Of a stretch of DNA of 64,000 bases, positions 1 through 11,258 are shown in pieces. The position numbers and the translations under genes are program-made. This DNA is from Neoceratodus forsteri (lineage: Eukaryota; Chordata; Ceratodontiformes; Ceratodontidae), in contig CM057450.1 of the NCBI GenBank assembly GCA_016271365.2, forward strand, positions 1,801,416,967 to 1,801,480,966, given 5' to 3'. The notes under the pieces were generated by a model. It searched no databases and was not told the origin of the DNA. It saw only the letters and a program-made list of their open reading frames with translations. Each line of letters begins with the position of its first letter. Position 1 is the stretch's first letter.

Positions 1-436
1 TGATGTTGGTACAGTAACCTGCCATCTAGAGGTTCATGGAAAGCTGAGATGGTGGCCAAGTGGACTTTGATGGAAGAGTAACTTAAACCTGACTCGGATA
101 ACGAGGCCAGGTAGTCTACAACGTTTGTCAGTGGAAAGGAATAAGGATCCAACGATCGAGAGGCAGACCATATGGAAAAGCGTTTCCATTTAGAATTGTA
201 TGTTTCTCTGGTTGCTGGTTTACTTGAGGCCAGGAGAATATTGGCTAAAGGATAGGATACTTGTAATCTAGTTATGAAAGTGTCCTCAGGAGCCAAGTGT
301 GAAGGTGCAGAGCCTTCAGGTTGGGATATAGGAGAGTCCCTTGACATGGAGTCAAAAGGTCCAATCTGACTGGCAATGGAACGGGTTCCCATACTGATAG
401 TTGTTGGAGTAAGCAAACATATACTTTATTAGAAGA
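1..436 (-). pseudogene. E1 recombinase N-terminus and end of RNase H frame (fragment)
   Basis: No long frame is open, but the nucleotide sequence aligns with the same region of E8 (33290-33420). Both contain the 'accatatggaaaa' and 'ttccatttagaatt' stretches that encode the start of the recombinase (a KWKRFSIW-like block in E8). Roughly 1-290 is the recombinase N-terminus. Roughly 290-436 is the end of the RT/RNase H frame, which resumes at 4994 beyond the LINE. The catalytic part of the recombinase is left of the window. Confidence 0.6.
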
Positions 437-443
437 AGGGGGG
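437..443. repeat. Target site duplication, left copy of the CR1 LINE
   Basis: AGGGGGG, repeated at 4987-4993. It is low complexity, so the boundary could move by a base or two. The alignment of the rejoined flanks to E9 supports it. Confidence 0.55.
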
Positions 444-1043
444 CCCATTTAAGTTAAAAAAAAAGAAGAAAGTCACTGTCTGTTTCTCTGAGGAAGGGGG
501 CTGTATCAACTTACTTTACTGAGTCAGGAGCAGAGAGTGAATCTAATTGGGGGTGTGGCTTAGGAGTACAAAAGCAGGTGTCTCCAATTACAGCTTCCTA
601 CTGTTTTTGACAGAGCAGAACTTGGCTTTCAGAGCAAGAAACAGCAGTCTAGAAATACAGCTTTTTTACTAATTGCCCTCCTTCCCATCCTAAGCCAGCT
701 CTACTTTTATAGCCACTGGATTTGACTGACAACAGGAACTTCCTGTTTGGCAGTAGGAAGGGAAGGATCACAGAGACACATTACTTTCATCAACCTTGAA
801 GGAACCTAAAAAAATAACTCTTTCTCCCCCCTGGCTGCTGAAGGTCTGAATCCAAGCACAGGAGGAGGAGACTACTGAAAACTACAGGAAGTTCCTGTTC
901 CAGAACAGGAAGGGTGAGAGTTGTAAGGGCATGTAGGCAGTAGGAAAGTAAGTATAAAAATACATAGAGGGAAGAGACAGTAAACATACAAAGCAACAGG
1001 AGAGGGGACACAAAAAAAGTCAAGATGGGAGTGGTGCAGTGCA
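444..1043 (+). other. CR1 5' leader region
   Basis: About 600 bp without an open frame on the plus strand, between the target duplication and the first ATG of ORF1. It includes an A-rich run near 456-470. By position it should hold the internal promoter of the LINE, but I see no motif that proves this. Confidence 0.45.
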
Positions 1044-1897
1044 ATGGCTGTGGGGCAGCAGTGTTCCATGAGACATTCTGGACGCTGCCCTGTTTGCAGG
1101 CACCTCTCTGGACTGAGAAAGGAGGTTGTCCATCTCCAGGCTGACCTGGCTAGGATTCGTGAAACCTATTCCCCCACCCAGGGACCACCAGAGCCACCAC
1201 CGCTACCTCAGAGGTTGCCAAGAAAAAGGAGCGGTTGGACCAAGGTGGGCTCAGGGACAGAGAGGGTGGTGGAACAGAAGTGCATCCCTCCAGTTGTACC
1301 TCTCCACAATTCATATGCTGTTCTGGCAAAGAGTGGTTCCTCTATGGAGGCACCTGCAGTGGAGACCAAGGAGGATGCTGGGAACCACCACAAAGGAGAC
1401 CCACAGGAGGGTGGCACGAGACCCCACAGGGGAAGGAAACAACTCCTGGTGGGGGACATGATCATTGGGGGGTAGAAGTGGGAGAGGATAGGGAGGTAAG
1501 GTGCCTGCCTGGCGCCACGGCTTGGAGTGACAGGAAGTGAATCCTCAGGATCACAGGAGAAGCTGCATGAGGGAGGGAGCTGGACGTCATTGTCCACCTA
1601 GGGACAAATGACCTGTCTGTGAATGGAATCAGAGCATTTCAACAGGAGTTTTTAGAGTTGGGGAGGGGCCTTAGACAAGAAGCATGTACGGTAACCTTCT
1701 CGGAGTTGCTGCCTGTCTATGGCAAGGATGATGCTAGGGTATTCCGCACCATGGGATTCAATGAATGGTTGAAAAACTGGTGTGGAGCTCAGGGTTTTGG
1801 CTTCACTGGGGACTGGGGAGCCATCTGGAGAGATGCAGGCCTATACTCGCGCGATGGTCTACATCTGTTCGGGGGGGGGGACCAGGATCCTAGGTGA
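1044..1897 (+). pseudogene. CR1 ORF1 with zinc-finger-like start and esterase (SGNH) relic
   Basis: The first frame (1044-1475) has a short Cys-rich block (CSMRHSGRCPVC) followed by a likely coiled coil (LRKEVVHLQADLARI), then a proline-rich stretch, and ends at a GDS-like motif that reads GDM. A second frame (about 1583-1897) continues with HLGTND near 1595-1612 and DGLHL near 1853-1867. GDS, GxND and DxxH are the hallmark blocks of the SGNH esterase domain described in ORF1 of some CR1-like elements, so this is one ORF1 broken near 1475-1580. The nucleophile serine is replaced by methionine. ORF1 proteins of this kind bind element RNA; the role of the esterase is unknown. Confidence 0.72.
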
Positions 1898-2113
1898 TTG
1901 GTTTAAATGCTTCATTGGCAAGCATTTAAACTAGCCAAGGGGGTGAGGCACTGAAAAGGAGCAGGGAAATTCCAGCCTCCCCCCCCCCACAAAACACAGT
2001 AGTTAGAGAGGTAAACACCAAGGTAGAGAAGTCAGGAGGGAGCAGGACGGGGTAAAGGCAATAAGGACAGGGATGGTGCTAAAACAGGTAAGGCCATAAA
2101 AAAAAAAAAGAAG

Positions 2114-4895
2114 GTGATGAGTACCAATGTCCACAGTCTGTGTAACAAGCTCCCTGAACTGGTGACCTTGATGGAAGAGGGATGCCTGGATATTGTGGCA
2201 GTCACTGAAACATGGTACACAGAGAACCATGACTGGGATGTCAACATACCAGAATACACAGTCTACAGGAGGGACAGGGAAGGTAAAAGAGGAGGAGGAG
2301 TAGCTCTCTATATAAGGGAAGGGATTAAAGCAACAGAACTAAAGGGCAAACAGGAAGTTGATGAGTCACTATGGGTCACCCTGGAGACAGGAAATGGCAC
2401 CACAATCAGCATGGGGGTTGTGTACAGACCCCCATCTCAGGCAGAGGAAATGGACAAGGAAATGATAGAAGACATCCTTAAAATGGCAGAAAAAGGGGAG
2501 TTATTGTTGATGGGGGACCTGAATATACCAGACGTTAACTGGAGCACCTTTGCTGCAGGCACATCCATGAGCAGGGTCATTCTTGATGCCCTACAGGGGG
2601 CATGCCTCAGACACCTAGTGTCGGAACCCACTCAGGAGGGAACAATCTTAGACCTGGTACTCTCAAATGGGGAAGGAGAAATGATCTCAGATTTAGAAGT
2701 GGGTCGCCATATTGGAACAAGTGACCACCAAACAGTGTGGTTCACCATAAACACAGCCATAGAGTCAAGCCATACAAAAACAAGAGTATTGGACTTTAGG
2801 AAGGCTGACTTTGGGAAAATGAGAGAGTGCCTCAGAAAAGCACTAGCAAACGGGCAAGAAGGAGGGGTGAAGGAACAATGGGGAATAATCAAAACAGCCA
2901 TCACAGAGGCAACAAGCCTTTGTGTGAAGCAAATCAACAAAACAAAAAGAAGGAAAAAAACAGTATGGTTCTCAAAAGAGGTGGAAGGGAAGGTTAAGGA
3001 GAAAAGGATAGCATTCAGGAAATATAAGGAAACACAGAAGGAACAGGACAGAGACCTTTATCATTTAAAGCAGAAGGATGCAGGGAAGGCAGTCAGAATA
3101 GCAAAGGCACAAACTGAGGAAAAGATAGCCAACTCTGTTAACAAGAGGCATAAAACCTTTTATAGGTACATTAGGGAGCAAAGAAAGACCAAGGGAGGGA
3201 TACAGAGACTTAATAAAGGGGAGGGAATGTGGGCAGAGGGTGGCAGTGAAAAAGCAGGGATACTGAACGAATATTTCTGCTCAGTATTCACAACAGAAGA
3301 GGACGGAAAGGAACTAAACCAAACAAGTGAGAAACTCTGAATAGGGTGGTCAATACCAGTCCATTCACAGAAGAAAGGGTTTTGAAAGAAGTCGTGAAAC
3401 TGAGGGTGGACAAAGCAATGGGGCCTGCTGGGATTCATCCAAGAATTCTAAAAGAACTAAGGGTAGAACTAGTAACACCACTGACTACTCTCTTTAACAA
3501 ATCATGGGAGGAAGGGGTGCTACCTGAGGACTGGAGGAGGGCAAATGTGATTCCACTTCACAAAAGTGGGAGCAGGGCAGAGGCAGGAAACTACAGACCA
3601 GTTAGTTTGATCTCAGTGGTAGGGAAAATGATGGAATCACTTCTGAAGGAAAGAATTGTTGAGTACCTAGAGGCTAGTGGGGCACAAGGCCCAAGGCAGC
3701 ATGGTTTCACAGCAGGAAGGTCATGTCAGATGAACCTAATAGATTTCTTTGACTGGGTGACCAAAGTAGTAGACCAGGGAGGGGCTGTGGATATGGCCTA
3801 CCTAGATTTTAGCAAGGCATTTGACACAGTCTCACAAAAAAGATTAATATACAAGTTAGCCAGCCTTGTAGTGGGTCCCAAGGTGGTCGCCTGGATAAAA
3901 AACTGGCTGGACAACAGGACGCAAAGGGTAATAGTAAGCGAAGTCCACAGTGAAGAAAGGAGGGTAACTAGCGGGGTACCACAGGGTTCGGTACTGGGAC
4001 CGGTCCTCTTTAATGTCTTTATAAGTGGCATTGGAGATCACCTAGAAGGAAAGGTATGTCTCTTTGCAGATGGCACAAAGATCTACAACAGGGTTGATAC
4101 ACAAGGTGGAGTGGAAAGGATGAAAAGGGACTTGGCAAGGTTGGAGGAATGGTCAAATATGTGGCAGTTCAGATTCAATGCAAAGAATTGCAAGGTAATG
4201 CATCTGGGAAACAAAAACCCAGGGGAAGAGTACACAATGGGGGGTGAGTTAATAACAACAAAAATCGAAACAGACCTAGGAGTAATTATCTCAGATGACC
4301 TAAAGGTGGGCAAGCAATGTGAGAAGGCAGTAAGGAGGGCTGGGAGGATACTGGGATACATAGGGAGAGGCATCAACAGTAGAAAACAGGAAGTTTGTCA
4401 TCCCTCTGTATATGCAATTGGTGGGACCCCATCTGGAGTACTGCGTGCAATTCTGGAGACCCCATCTCCGCAAAGACATAGACAGAGTGGAGGCTGTTCA
4501 GAGGAGGGCAACCAAAATGGTGCAGGGTCTGCACCAGAGGACATATGAGGAGAGACTAAAGCAGCTTAATATGTATACCCTTGAGGAAAGGAGGGGAGAG
4601 GGGGGACATGATAGAAACTTTCAAGTATCTCAAGGGAATTAACAAAGTACAAGAGGGTAGCATCTTTCAGGAGAAGAGATGTGCAAGAACAAGGGGGCAC
4701 AATTTGAAGATAGAGGGGGTAAGGCTCAGAGGTAATGTTAGAAAGTATTTTTTCACAGAGAGAGTTGTGGATGCATGGAACAGCCTTCCTGAGGAGGTTG
4801 TGGAGTCAGGAACAGTGGGAGAATTCAAGAATGCATGGGACAGGCATAAGGCAATTCTAGTGGGAGTAGAAAGAAGTAAGCTGTTGATTAACTAG
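2114..4895 (+). pseudogene. CR1 ORF2: AP endonuclease plus reverse transcriptase, frameshifted
   Basis: Part one (2114-3340, 408 aa) is the apurinic endonuclease that nicks target DNA: TNVHSL at the start, AVTETW, MGDLNIPDVNW and GTSDHQ mark the usual catalytic blocks. Part two (3346-4548, 400 aa) is the reverse transcriptase, with [25 protein letters not shown] and [10 protein letters not shown]. The active-site block reads FADG instead of FADD, which removes a metal-binding aspartate. Frames then shift near 4410 and 4580 into the conserved CR1 C-terminus ([18 protein letters not shown]), ending at 4895. Two or more frameshifts plus the D-to-G change make it non-functional. Confidence 0.88.
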
Positions 4896-4986
4896 AATCT
4901 GCAGCTTATCCATCTGGTAGGGAAATGGGCAGACTAGGTGGGCCAAGTGGTCCTTATCTGCTGTCAAATTCTATGTTTCTTTGTTT
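4896..4986 (+). other. CR1 3' tail
   Basis: Short 3' untranslated end with the block 'gggcagactaggtgggcc' and 'ccttatctgctgtcaaattc', which recurs at the end of all other CR1 copies in the window (12000-12056, 12740-12797, 22505-22562, 26225-26285). It is the probable RT recognition end. Confidence 0.75.
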
Positions 4987-4993
4987 AGGGGGG
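4987..4993. repeat. Target site duplication, right copy of the CR1 LINE
   Basis: AGGGGGG, matching 437-443. Confidence 0.55.
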
Positions 4994-6760
4994 AACCATG
5001 GTTGGCAAGGTGACATTGGAGCTATGAGTATCATTGTGGCTGGTTCTAGTTGTAGTTTCAGTAGAGTCTGTTGCAGGAGAGGGTGGGGGGAAAGCATATA
5101 AGAAGCGTCCTGTCCATGCTTGGGACAGGGCATCTACAGACTGTCCCTTTTTATTCAGGATAATGGAAAATTAATTGGAGAGGTGGTAATTGACTGGGGA
5201 GGCAAACAGACCAGCTGTGGGGTTCCACACAGGTTGAAAATTTCTTGAAGTACTTGCTCGTGAAGTGTCCATTTGTGAGTGGGGGACTGGCGACTCAGTC
5301 GGTTGGCTAACTGGTTGCAACGTCCCGGTAATTGGATGGCTATTAGTGTTAGTTGTTGCCTGATGGCTTCTTGCCAAACTGCAAGGGTCTCCATGCATAG
5401 AGTACGTGATTTCATAACTTCATGTTTGTTGAGGTACAATACCACTGCAGTGTTGTCTGACTGGATCAGCAACGGTCCTAGTGTTAGGTAGGGTTGGAAC
5501 GCCTGGAGGGCTAGAAGGACTGCCTTCATCTCTAAGAAACTAATATGAGAGTGATGGGGAGAGGCGGTGCATTGGTCTTGTGTCTGATAAGGACCAAAGT
5601 GCGTGCACCATCCCTTGAGGGAAGCATCCGTGGTTAACATTTGCATGGGAGGGAGGAACCAGAAGGGCATTCCTTGACTCAGATTGGTTCTGGTTGTCCA
5701 CCATATCAGAGCTGTCATCAGAGAGGTAGTGACCCTGATTTTGTCTTCAAACTGTCTTGATTTTTGAGACCACTGATTCTGGAGGGTCCATTGGAAAGGT
5801 CTCATGTGAAGATGGGTGAATGCCACCATGGGGATGGTGGCAGACATGTGACCCAGAAGGTGCAGCATTTGTCTGGCTGTGACTATTTTCCGAGTCTGTA
5901 TCTGTAATGCCAGAGATATAAATGTGTCCTGCCAAGCACGTGGGAGATAGGCTCTGGCTGTGACTGTATCTAGGACAGTTCCAATGTACTAGAGGGACTG
6001 CGTTGGATTTGGGCTGGACTTTGGCCAACTGACTGTGATCCCTAGATCTTTGAACATCTTCAGAGTAGAGTCTGGGGAGGCCAGTAGAGCTACTTTGGAG
6101 TCTGCTTTGATCAGCCAGTCATCTAGATATGGGAAGATGAAGTGCCCTTTTCTTCATAGGGCTGCTGCAACCACCGCTAGGAATTTGATGAACACTCTTG
6201 GGGTCGAAGAGAGGTCGAAAGGGAGTGCTCAAAATTGGTAGTTTTGACCCAGTACGTGGAAGTTGCAGAAATCTGTGGTGGGCAGGGTGGATGGGGATAT
6301 GTAGGTAGGCATCTTTCATATCTAGGGCATGAAGCCAATTGCCCTGTTTCAGTACAGGCATGATAGAGTTTAGAGTTATCATGCAAAAATGTTCGTACTG
6401 GATGTAAATATTGAGTTCTCTGAGGTCCAGTATAAGTCTGAGGTCTCCAGTTCATTTGGGTACCAGAAAGAAGTGGGAGTAAAATCTCATTTGATGTTCC
6501 AAAAGGGGCACTGGTAAAATGGCCTTTTGGGCCGAAAGGGCCCTCAATTCCTCCTGAAGGATGGGTATATGGTCTGGAGGATAATGAATCTTCCAGAGAG
6601 GGCAATGGGGTGGAGTAGAAGTAAACTCCAGAGTGTGACCCTTTTGTATAATCTGAAGTACTCATTTGTCTGAAGTGATCATTTGCCAGGCCCCCAGATG
6701 GAGGCAAAACGACCCCCCACAGCCTCCAAGGCCTGGTCAAGGAGGCGGGAGGAAAGCCCT
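4994..6760 (-). pseudogene. E1 reverse transcriptase / RNase H (DIRS type), broken
   Basis: On the minus strand, the RT palm appears as MKDAYLHIPIHPAHHRFL (about 6270-6325) and the catalytic YLDDWL block lies near 6110-6130. An RNase H frame follows at 5155-5868, with TTDASLKGWCTHFG, EMKAVLLALQAF, QSDNTAVVLYLNKH and NRLSRQSP in the expected order. YLDDW in place of YxDD is typical of the DIRS/Ngaro group. These parts fall in different frames with several shifts. The frame continues left across the CR1 insertion into 290-436. Confidence 0.8.
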
Positions 6761-9215
6761 AGGGGGTCACTGGGTGCCGGTCTGCCACGGGAGGACCCAG
6801 GGGAAACATGACGGGAATGAGGGTGGTGACCACCATCCCGTCACTGAGCAGGCTTGGAGGAGGAGGAGCTGGCCAAGGGGCTGCCAGGTCCCTTCCCTCC
6901 AGGCTTTCTAACCAATGAATCCACCAATTTGGCCAAAGGTCACCAAGATTGGCACTGCTGTTGCAGGGCTGGTTTTGCCGCAGGAGTGGAGGACCGAAAG
7001 GGCTTGCACTTCTGGTGCTTGGGGCCCTTGTCCTTCTGAGTGGATGTCACTGAGTCCAGAGTGGCACTGGACTTTTCAATGCACTGGAGGTGACCCTCCA
7101 CACCAGGCCTGAACAGGTCAGTGCCTAAAAAGGGGACATCCGCCAGTTTATGTTGAGTATCAGCTGTGAAGGTCAAGATCCTCAACCAAGCCCTACAGCG
7201 CATGGCTACTGCGGCCACAACTGAGCGGTTACAAGAGTTACCAATATCCAGAGCCATCTGGAGTTGCTGCTTCGCCACTGCCCTCCCCTGGTCTCGGATC
7301 TGCTTGACCATGGTCTGGAGGCCCGCTGGGAGGTGAGGAATCACCTAATTCACGGAGCCCAAAAGGGCGTGAGAGAAGTATGCCATCAGCATGGCCGAGC
7401 TAGCCTGATGATTGCCGAGTGAAGAGGCAGCATAGACTTTTTTAGCTGAATGGTCCAGCTTCTTGGACTCTTTATCCGGCAGTCTATCAACATCCCCTGT
7501 ATTGCCCGAGCACCGAAAAATGGAGTCAGCCACTAATCCCTCGCCTGAGGGATGCTCCGCAAATCCCGAAAGGGAGACGGTTGGTACCAAATACTTGCGG
7601 GTCAACCAGGCCGAGACCGCAGGGCAAGACACTGCCAAAGCTCCAGGGCAGGACAGACAATGGCCTCGGCCACTGGGGAAGGCCTCTGTAGGAGAATTCC
7701 CATTGCCCAGAATCTCTGTGAGGGGTTACATAGCCTGTTTCTGGACAGGCTTGAGCCCCATCCCCGTGAACTCGGAGATGAGCCGAAGAATGCCCATGAA
7801 TGAGGGAGGGCCTTCGTGTATGGAGATGCCCCCCAGTGACTCAGTATCGATGGGACGCGAGTGCAGAGAGGAGTCCTCAGACTCAGAGGAGTCCAAGTAA
7901 AGTGAATGGCCACCAGAGCTGCCCTCAACCCGCCTGGGGTGATCAGGGGTGAGGGTGACCAACAGCCGATGGGGAAGCCCCTTGGCCAGTGAGACTCCTT
8001 AGACAGAGCTCCAGTCATCAACTGTTTAGGTGGTGGCTCCACCACGATGGGCAGAGAGGCCTACTTCGGCTGTGCCGACTTGGTCTGCACCTGCTCCTCT
8101 GGGGAGGTGACGGTGGTGACCAACCTGGACGGGGGAGCCGACGTCGGCCGTTCGAGCGACAGCCACTTAATGGCCGGGGTAGAAAACAGTGTCAGTTTCA
8201 GACCAGTCAAGACCAGCTGCTGCCACATAAAATCTTTGTAGCATCGACGCAATTTGCCCCGAAGCCTCTCCTGATCCGAGGAGGACGAAGAAGAATAGCG
8301 GCAACGCTGCTTTCCACAATGCTGGGAGCGAGATCGACGATGACGGTGAGACGTACCCGACTCGGAAGAAGAAGACTGAGACATCGATCTCGACCATCAG
8401 TGGGTCCGATGGGGAGCTTTGGAGGGAGCCGGGGAACCTCGCGGTTCCTCCTGGCCAAGGTCTGGAACCGACAGGTTCAACTCAGTGGGCAGAGATGACC
8501 AGTGGGAGGACATCGGAAGGACAGGGGTCCTAAAAAGAGAATTGTTGGCCTCTTCTGATGACAACCTGATGACTGGGTCGAGAAAAATCTCGGCTGCGCC
8601 GACTGGTATCTTGGCCAACTGGTCCGACGGGGTCACTGTGAAACCAACAGCCACAGCTGCAGTCTCGATCGAAGTCGAAACCGGAGTCTCCAAAGAGTGG
8701 AAACGTTCCCGATCCCAGGAGCATTGATGTTGAGCCTTCTCCTTATCCTTTTTCGACTCCTCTTTGTGAGACTGCGAACTGTGCGATCCTGAAGGACCCA
8801 CTCCTTTTGGTAGAGAGGGATTGGCAAGCTCCTTGAAGGAAGCCGAGTAAGTGGAGCCCAACTAGAGTGGAACGAAGGCTGAAGCTGAAGAGGATTGAGA
8901 TGTGGCCTGGGCCGCCTCCTCCTCCTCCTTGAAGGTCTTGAGCTGTTTAAGTTGCTCAGAGGACCCCGCAGCCGCTGAGACCACCCAACGGGTGTCCTTA
9001 GATTTAACAGGCAGGTGACACTTCTCCAGTCACCCCAGCTGGAGTCAGGCAGCATGGTCGTTTAACACCATCGGGTGAAAAGACCGACAAATATCGCAGG
9101 CCTGCAGATCATGATCATGGCCTAGGCAGTACATGCAGGTGGTGTGGGTGTCAGTCCGTGACATCTTCTGCCTGCAGGGGCACCGGTGATACCTGGGAGC
9201 AATCTCGTCTTCCAT
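6761..9215 (-). pseudogene. E1 gag-like ORF, broken
   Basis: The minus-strand start is at 9215. The N-terminus has a Cys/His-rich block reading CPCRQKMSRTDTHTTC then CLGHDHDLQACDIC, a probable zinc-binding module shared with Gag of E2, E6, E7, E8, E9 and E10. A Ser/Arg-rich segment follows (about 8290-8385: SHRHRRSRSQ, RYSSSSSSDQ), then an acidic/Pro-rich middle. The C-terminal part (6940-7344) has FLGTDLFRPGVEGHLQ, also present in E9. At least four frame changes are present. Product inferred to be the nucleic-acid-packaging Gag of the element. Confidence 0.7.
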
Positions 9216-9299
9216 TGCAGGAGTGAGAGAAGAAACTGAAGATGAAACTCAAATGAGTTTTTAAAGTAAGTTTAGGAAGCAAATCTGAAGATTCGCGAG

Positions 9300-9487
9300 C
9301 CAGGGCCTACTACACGTGGGAGTGGTAAAGAGGGAACCTGAACCTTCCATCGGAAAAGAAGATCTGGCATCCAGGGGCAGAGACGAGGGTTTTACCACCT
9401 GAGTGGGTGGGAGGAGCCAGCTTGAAGATGTTCTGGCTAGAATTAAATGGGAAAGGCATCTGCCAGACAGTGTGGATAGACCATCAT
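9300..9487 (-). repeat. E1 right inverted terminal repeat / 5' end
   Basis: Aligns with the right terminus of E9 (48100-48302): shared 'gaggaacctga', 'gaagatctggc', 'gtgggtgggaggagc' and 'agtgtggat'. The matching left repeat of E1 would be left of the window. The end at about 9487 is approximate. Confidence 0.6.
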
Positions 9488-9544
9488 TTTGAAAGGAGCT
9501 TTGTAAATAAAGTTATTATTATCATAGCCACGTCCCTAGAATTA

Positions 9545-10046
9545 ATGTTTCCCCGGTGTCTAGTCACACCCCCAACACTCTGACCGCCATTCCCGTAATT
9601 ATTTTATTTTTCTCTGATGTGTAGTGGTGCCCCCACCCTCTGATCGCCATCCCTATAATGATTTATGGCTTCCCCTGATGTCTAGTGGCACCCCCCAGTT
9701 GCTGTCCCCATAATTATTTTAGTTTTCCCTGGTGTTTAGTGGTGCACCCATTCTCCAGTCGCTGTCCCAGTAATGATTTAATGTTTCCCTGGTGTCTAGT
9801 CACACCTCTCCCACCCTCTGATCGCCATCCCTGTAATTATTTTATTCTTCTCGGGTGTGTAGTGGTGCCCCCACCCTCTGATCACCATCCCTGTAATGAT
9901 TTAATGTTTTCCTGGTGTCTAGTAGCACCCCGCCACCCAACGCCGTCCCCTTTAATATTTTGTCTTTCCTTGGTGTCTAGTGGCACCCCCTGATCGCTAT
10001 CCCCATTAATATTTTCTTTCCCTGGTGTCTAGTGGCACCCTTCAGT
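9545..10046. repeat. Minisatellite, period about 62 bp, roughly 8 copies
   Basis: Degenerate direct repeats each containing 'ctggtgtctagtggcacccc', 'gatcgccatccctgtaat' and 'gatttaatgtttc'. Unit length varies because of small deletions. It starts right after E1. The open frame running through it (9685-9993) is a by-product of the repeat and not a gene. Confidence 0.85.
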
Positions 10047-10756
10047 TTTACCATGCCACAGCGACAGCGGCTATGGAGACATCCCCAACAGTGACAGCCG
10101 CATTGCCGAGTGTCGGCAATGCAGTGTCAGGGATACCTCCTGTTTCCGCCCCCCACACCTCCTGGTGTCTATGATTCCAACTCTTAGTCGGGAGTTGGAC
10201 GGGGAGCACCCTGCAAGGCAATCCTTGGCCATGGGAGACCATCACAGCGACAGGCAGATTTTGGCGAATCCTGGCCGCTGTGGTGGTCTTTCCCGCCGAG
10301 GCTTCATGATATGTATGGTATTGGCAAGACCCTCCAACCCTACAATCACTGTCCTGTGTGAAATAAAGAAAACAGTCCTTGAGTCTTCTTTTTTTTTGCC
10401 TGTAAAACAGAAAACAATCCTTCGCCAATCAGAACCCCACCCCACCCCAACCTCCCACTGAGCACCCACACCCTCACTAACCTGAACAGGTCCCAGGATG
10501 AAGAACCACTCTCTGACCATAGACACATTTTGCTGCTGGAGCCACCTACTGTAATACGAGAAACTACGGCAAGTGTGGTTCAACATATTTCAATGGGGTT
10601 TTCAACTCTGATGTATAACTTTGCCACTTTTGCACATTTTGACACCAAATTTTCAATATGGCTTTTTTGACACCCTATGAACAATGGCGGTGGAATTATG
10701 CAAATCCAGCCTGAAAGGCTCACCGGGAGTCAGATCTTCACGTCTATTACTTAGTA
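10047..10756. other. Unannotated intergenic sequence
   Basis: No supported gene. A small palindrome 'gccgagtgtcggc' occurs near 10104. The stretch 10590-10690 (short phrases such as 'ccaaattttcaatatgg' and 'ccctatgaaca') resembles pieces of the tandem repeat at 14400-15070, so it may be a diverged piece of it. Confidence 0.4.
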
Positions 10757-11258
10757 CTGCTTGGGACTCCATCCTATCGGTGAGGCCTGCTGCAAGAACC
10801 TTCCTCAAAGATAGTACAGTTACGTAAGAACTTACTGTAACAGCAGATCTTCAAGAGAAGCTCTTGCAGCAGGCCACACTATGCTGCCAGGCACTAGGAC
10901 CACATGGAAAATGTCCAGCTAACAGTCTTCAGCGGAGGACCGCCAGCTGTCAGTCAAATGATGTCAGTCTAAGTTATATAGGGGGCGGTCCCCCAGCACC
11001 ACCCCAATTCTCCCGCTGGAGACACTGCACGGCCAGCTGATGGAGAACAGAGGAGGATATCCTGAGAGCCTTGAAAAAGCAGAAGCATCTGCAATACAGA
11101 AAGAACAGCAGTGGGAAGGAGGGAGGCAAAAATGGGGCCTGCTGCAAGAGTTTCTCTTGAAGATCTACTGTTATGGTAAGTTCTTACGTAATTACTATTT
11201 CGAGGAAGCTCTTGCAGCAGGCCACACAGGTTGGACTGAGTCCCAAGCAGTACCAGGT
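10757..11258. mobile_element. DIRS type III foldback derivative
   Basis: A 500-bp palindromic unit. The left arm (10757-10870) starts 'agtactgcttgggactc' and runs through 'cctgctgcaaga', 'agtacagttacgtaagaa' and 'ctcttgcagcagg'. The right arm (about 11140-11258) is its reverse complement, ending 'gagtcccaagcagtac'. The arms match the ICR of type III elements E5, E10 and E11 (for example 53150-53270), and the centre matches their ITR including a TATA-like/GC-box pair at 10974-10988. It holds no coding sequence. It is either a solo terminal remnant or a small non-autonomous derivative made only of DIRS ends. Confidence 0.72.
10974..10988 (+). promoter_or_regulatory. TATA-like plus GC-box in foldback element
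   Basis: 'ttatatagggggcgg': a TATA-like block directly followed by GGGGCGG. The same pair occurs at the same relative place in E5 (51997) and E10 (52978). Inferred from position and conservation only. Confidence 0.35.

Larger units (their letters stand above)
444..4986 (+). mobile_element. Near full-length CR1-like LINE
   Basis: A 4.5-kb non-LTR retrotransposon on the plus strand: 5' leader (444-1043), ORF1 (1044-1897), ORF2 with apurinic endonuclease and reverse transcriptase (2114-4895), then a short 3' tail ending 'tcaaattctatgtttctttg'. That ending resembles the ATTCTATG-type termini of CR1 elements. The 7-bp sequence AGGGGGG occurs at both ends (437-443 and 4987-4993). When the LINE and one copy are removed, the flanks rejoin to match the uninterrupted region of E9 near 44030. 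Both ORFs carry frameshifts and RT motif changes, so it is dead. Truncated relatives lie at 11785, 12715, 21680 and 24012. Confidence 0.85.
1..9487 (-). mobile_element. DIRS element E1 (type I), interrupted by a CR1 LINE
   Basis: Minus-strand DIRS retrotransposon. Its left (3') end lies outside the window. The body is in two pieces, 1-436 and 4994-9487, separated by a CR1 insertion. Order on the minus strand is gag (9215 to about 6760), RT/RNase H (about 6760-4994, then 436 to about 290) and the N-terminal part of the tyrosine recombinase (about 290-1). The right end (9300-9487) resembles the right end of element E9 (48100-48302), sharing a 'gtgggtgggaggagc' stretch and a 'gtgtgga' terminal motif, so E1 and E9 are one type. 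All reading frames are broken by many shifts, so this copy is old and inactive. Confidence 0.82.

Noticed and set aside
9685..9993. 102-aa plus-strand ORF
   Set aside because: It lies wholly in the 62-bp minisatellite and only reflects the repeat composition.
9545..10046. Regular repeats that could suggest a CRISPR array
   Set aside because: Units are contiguous without unique spacers, and the host is a eukaryote.
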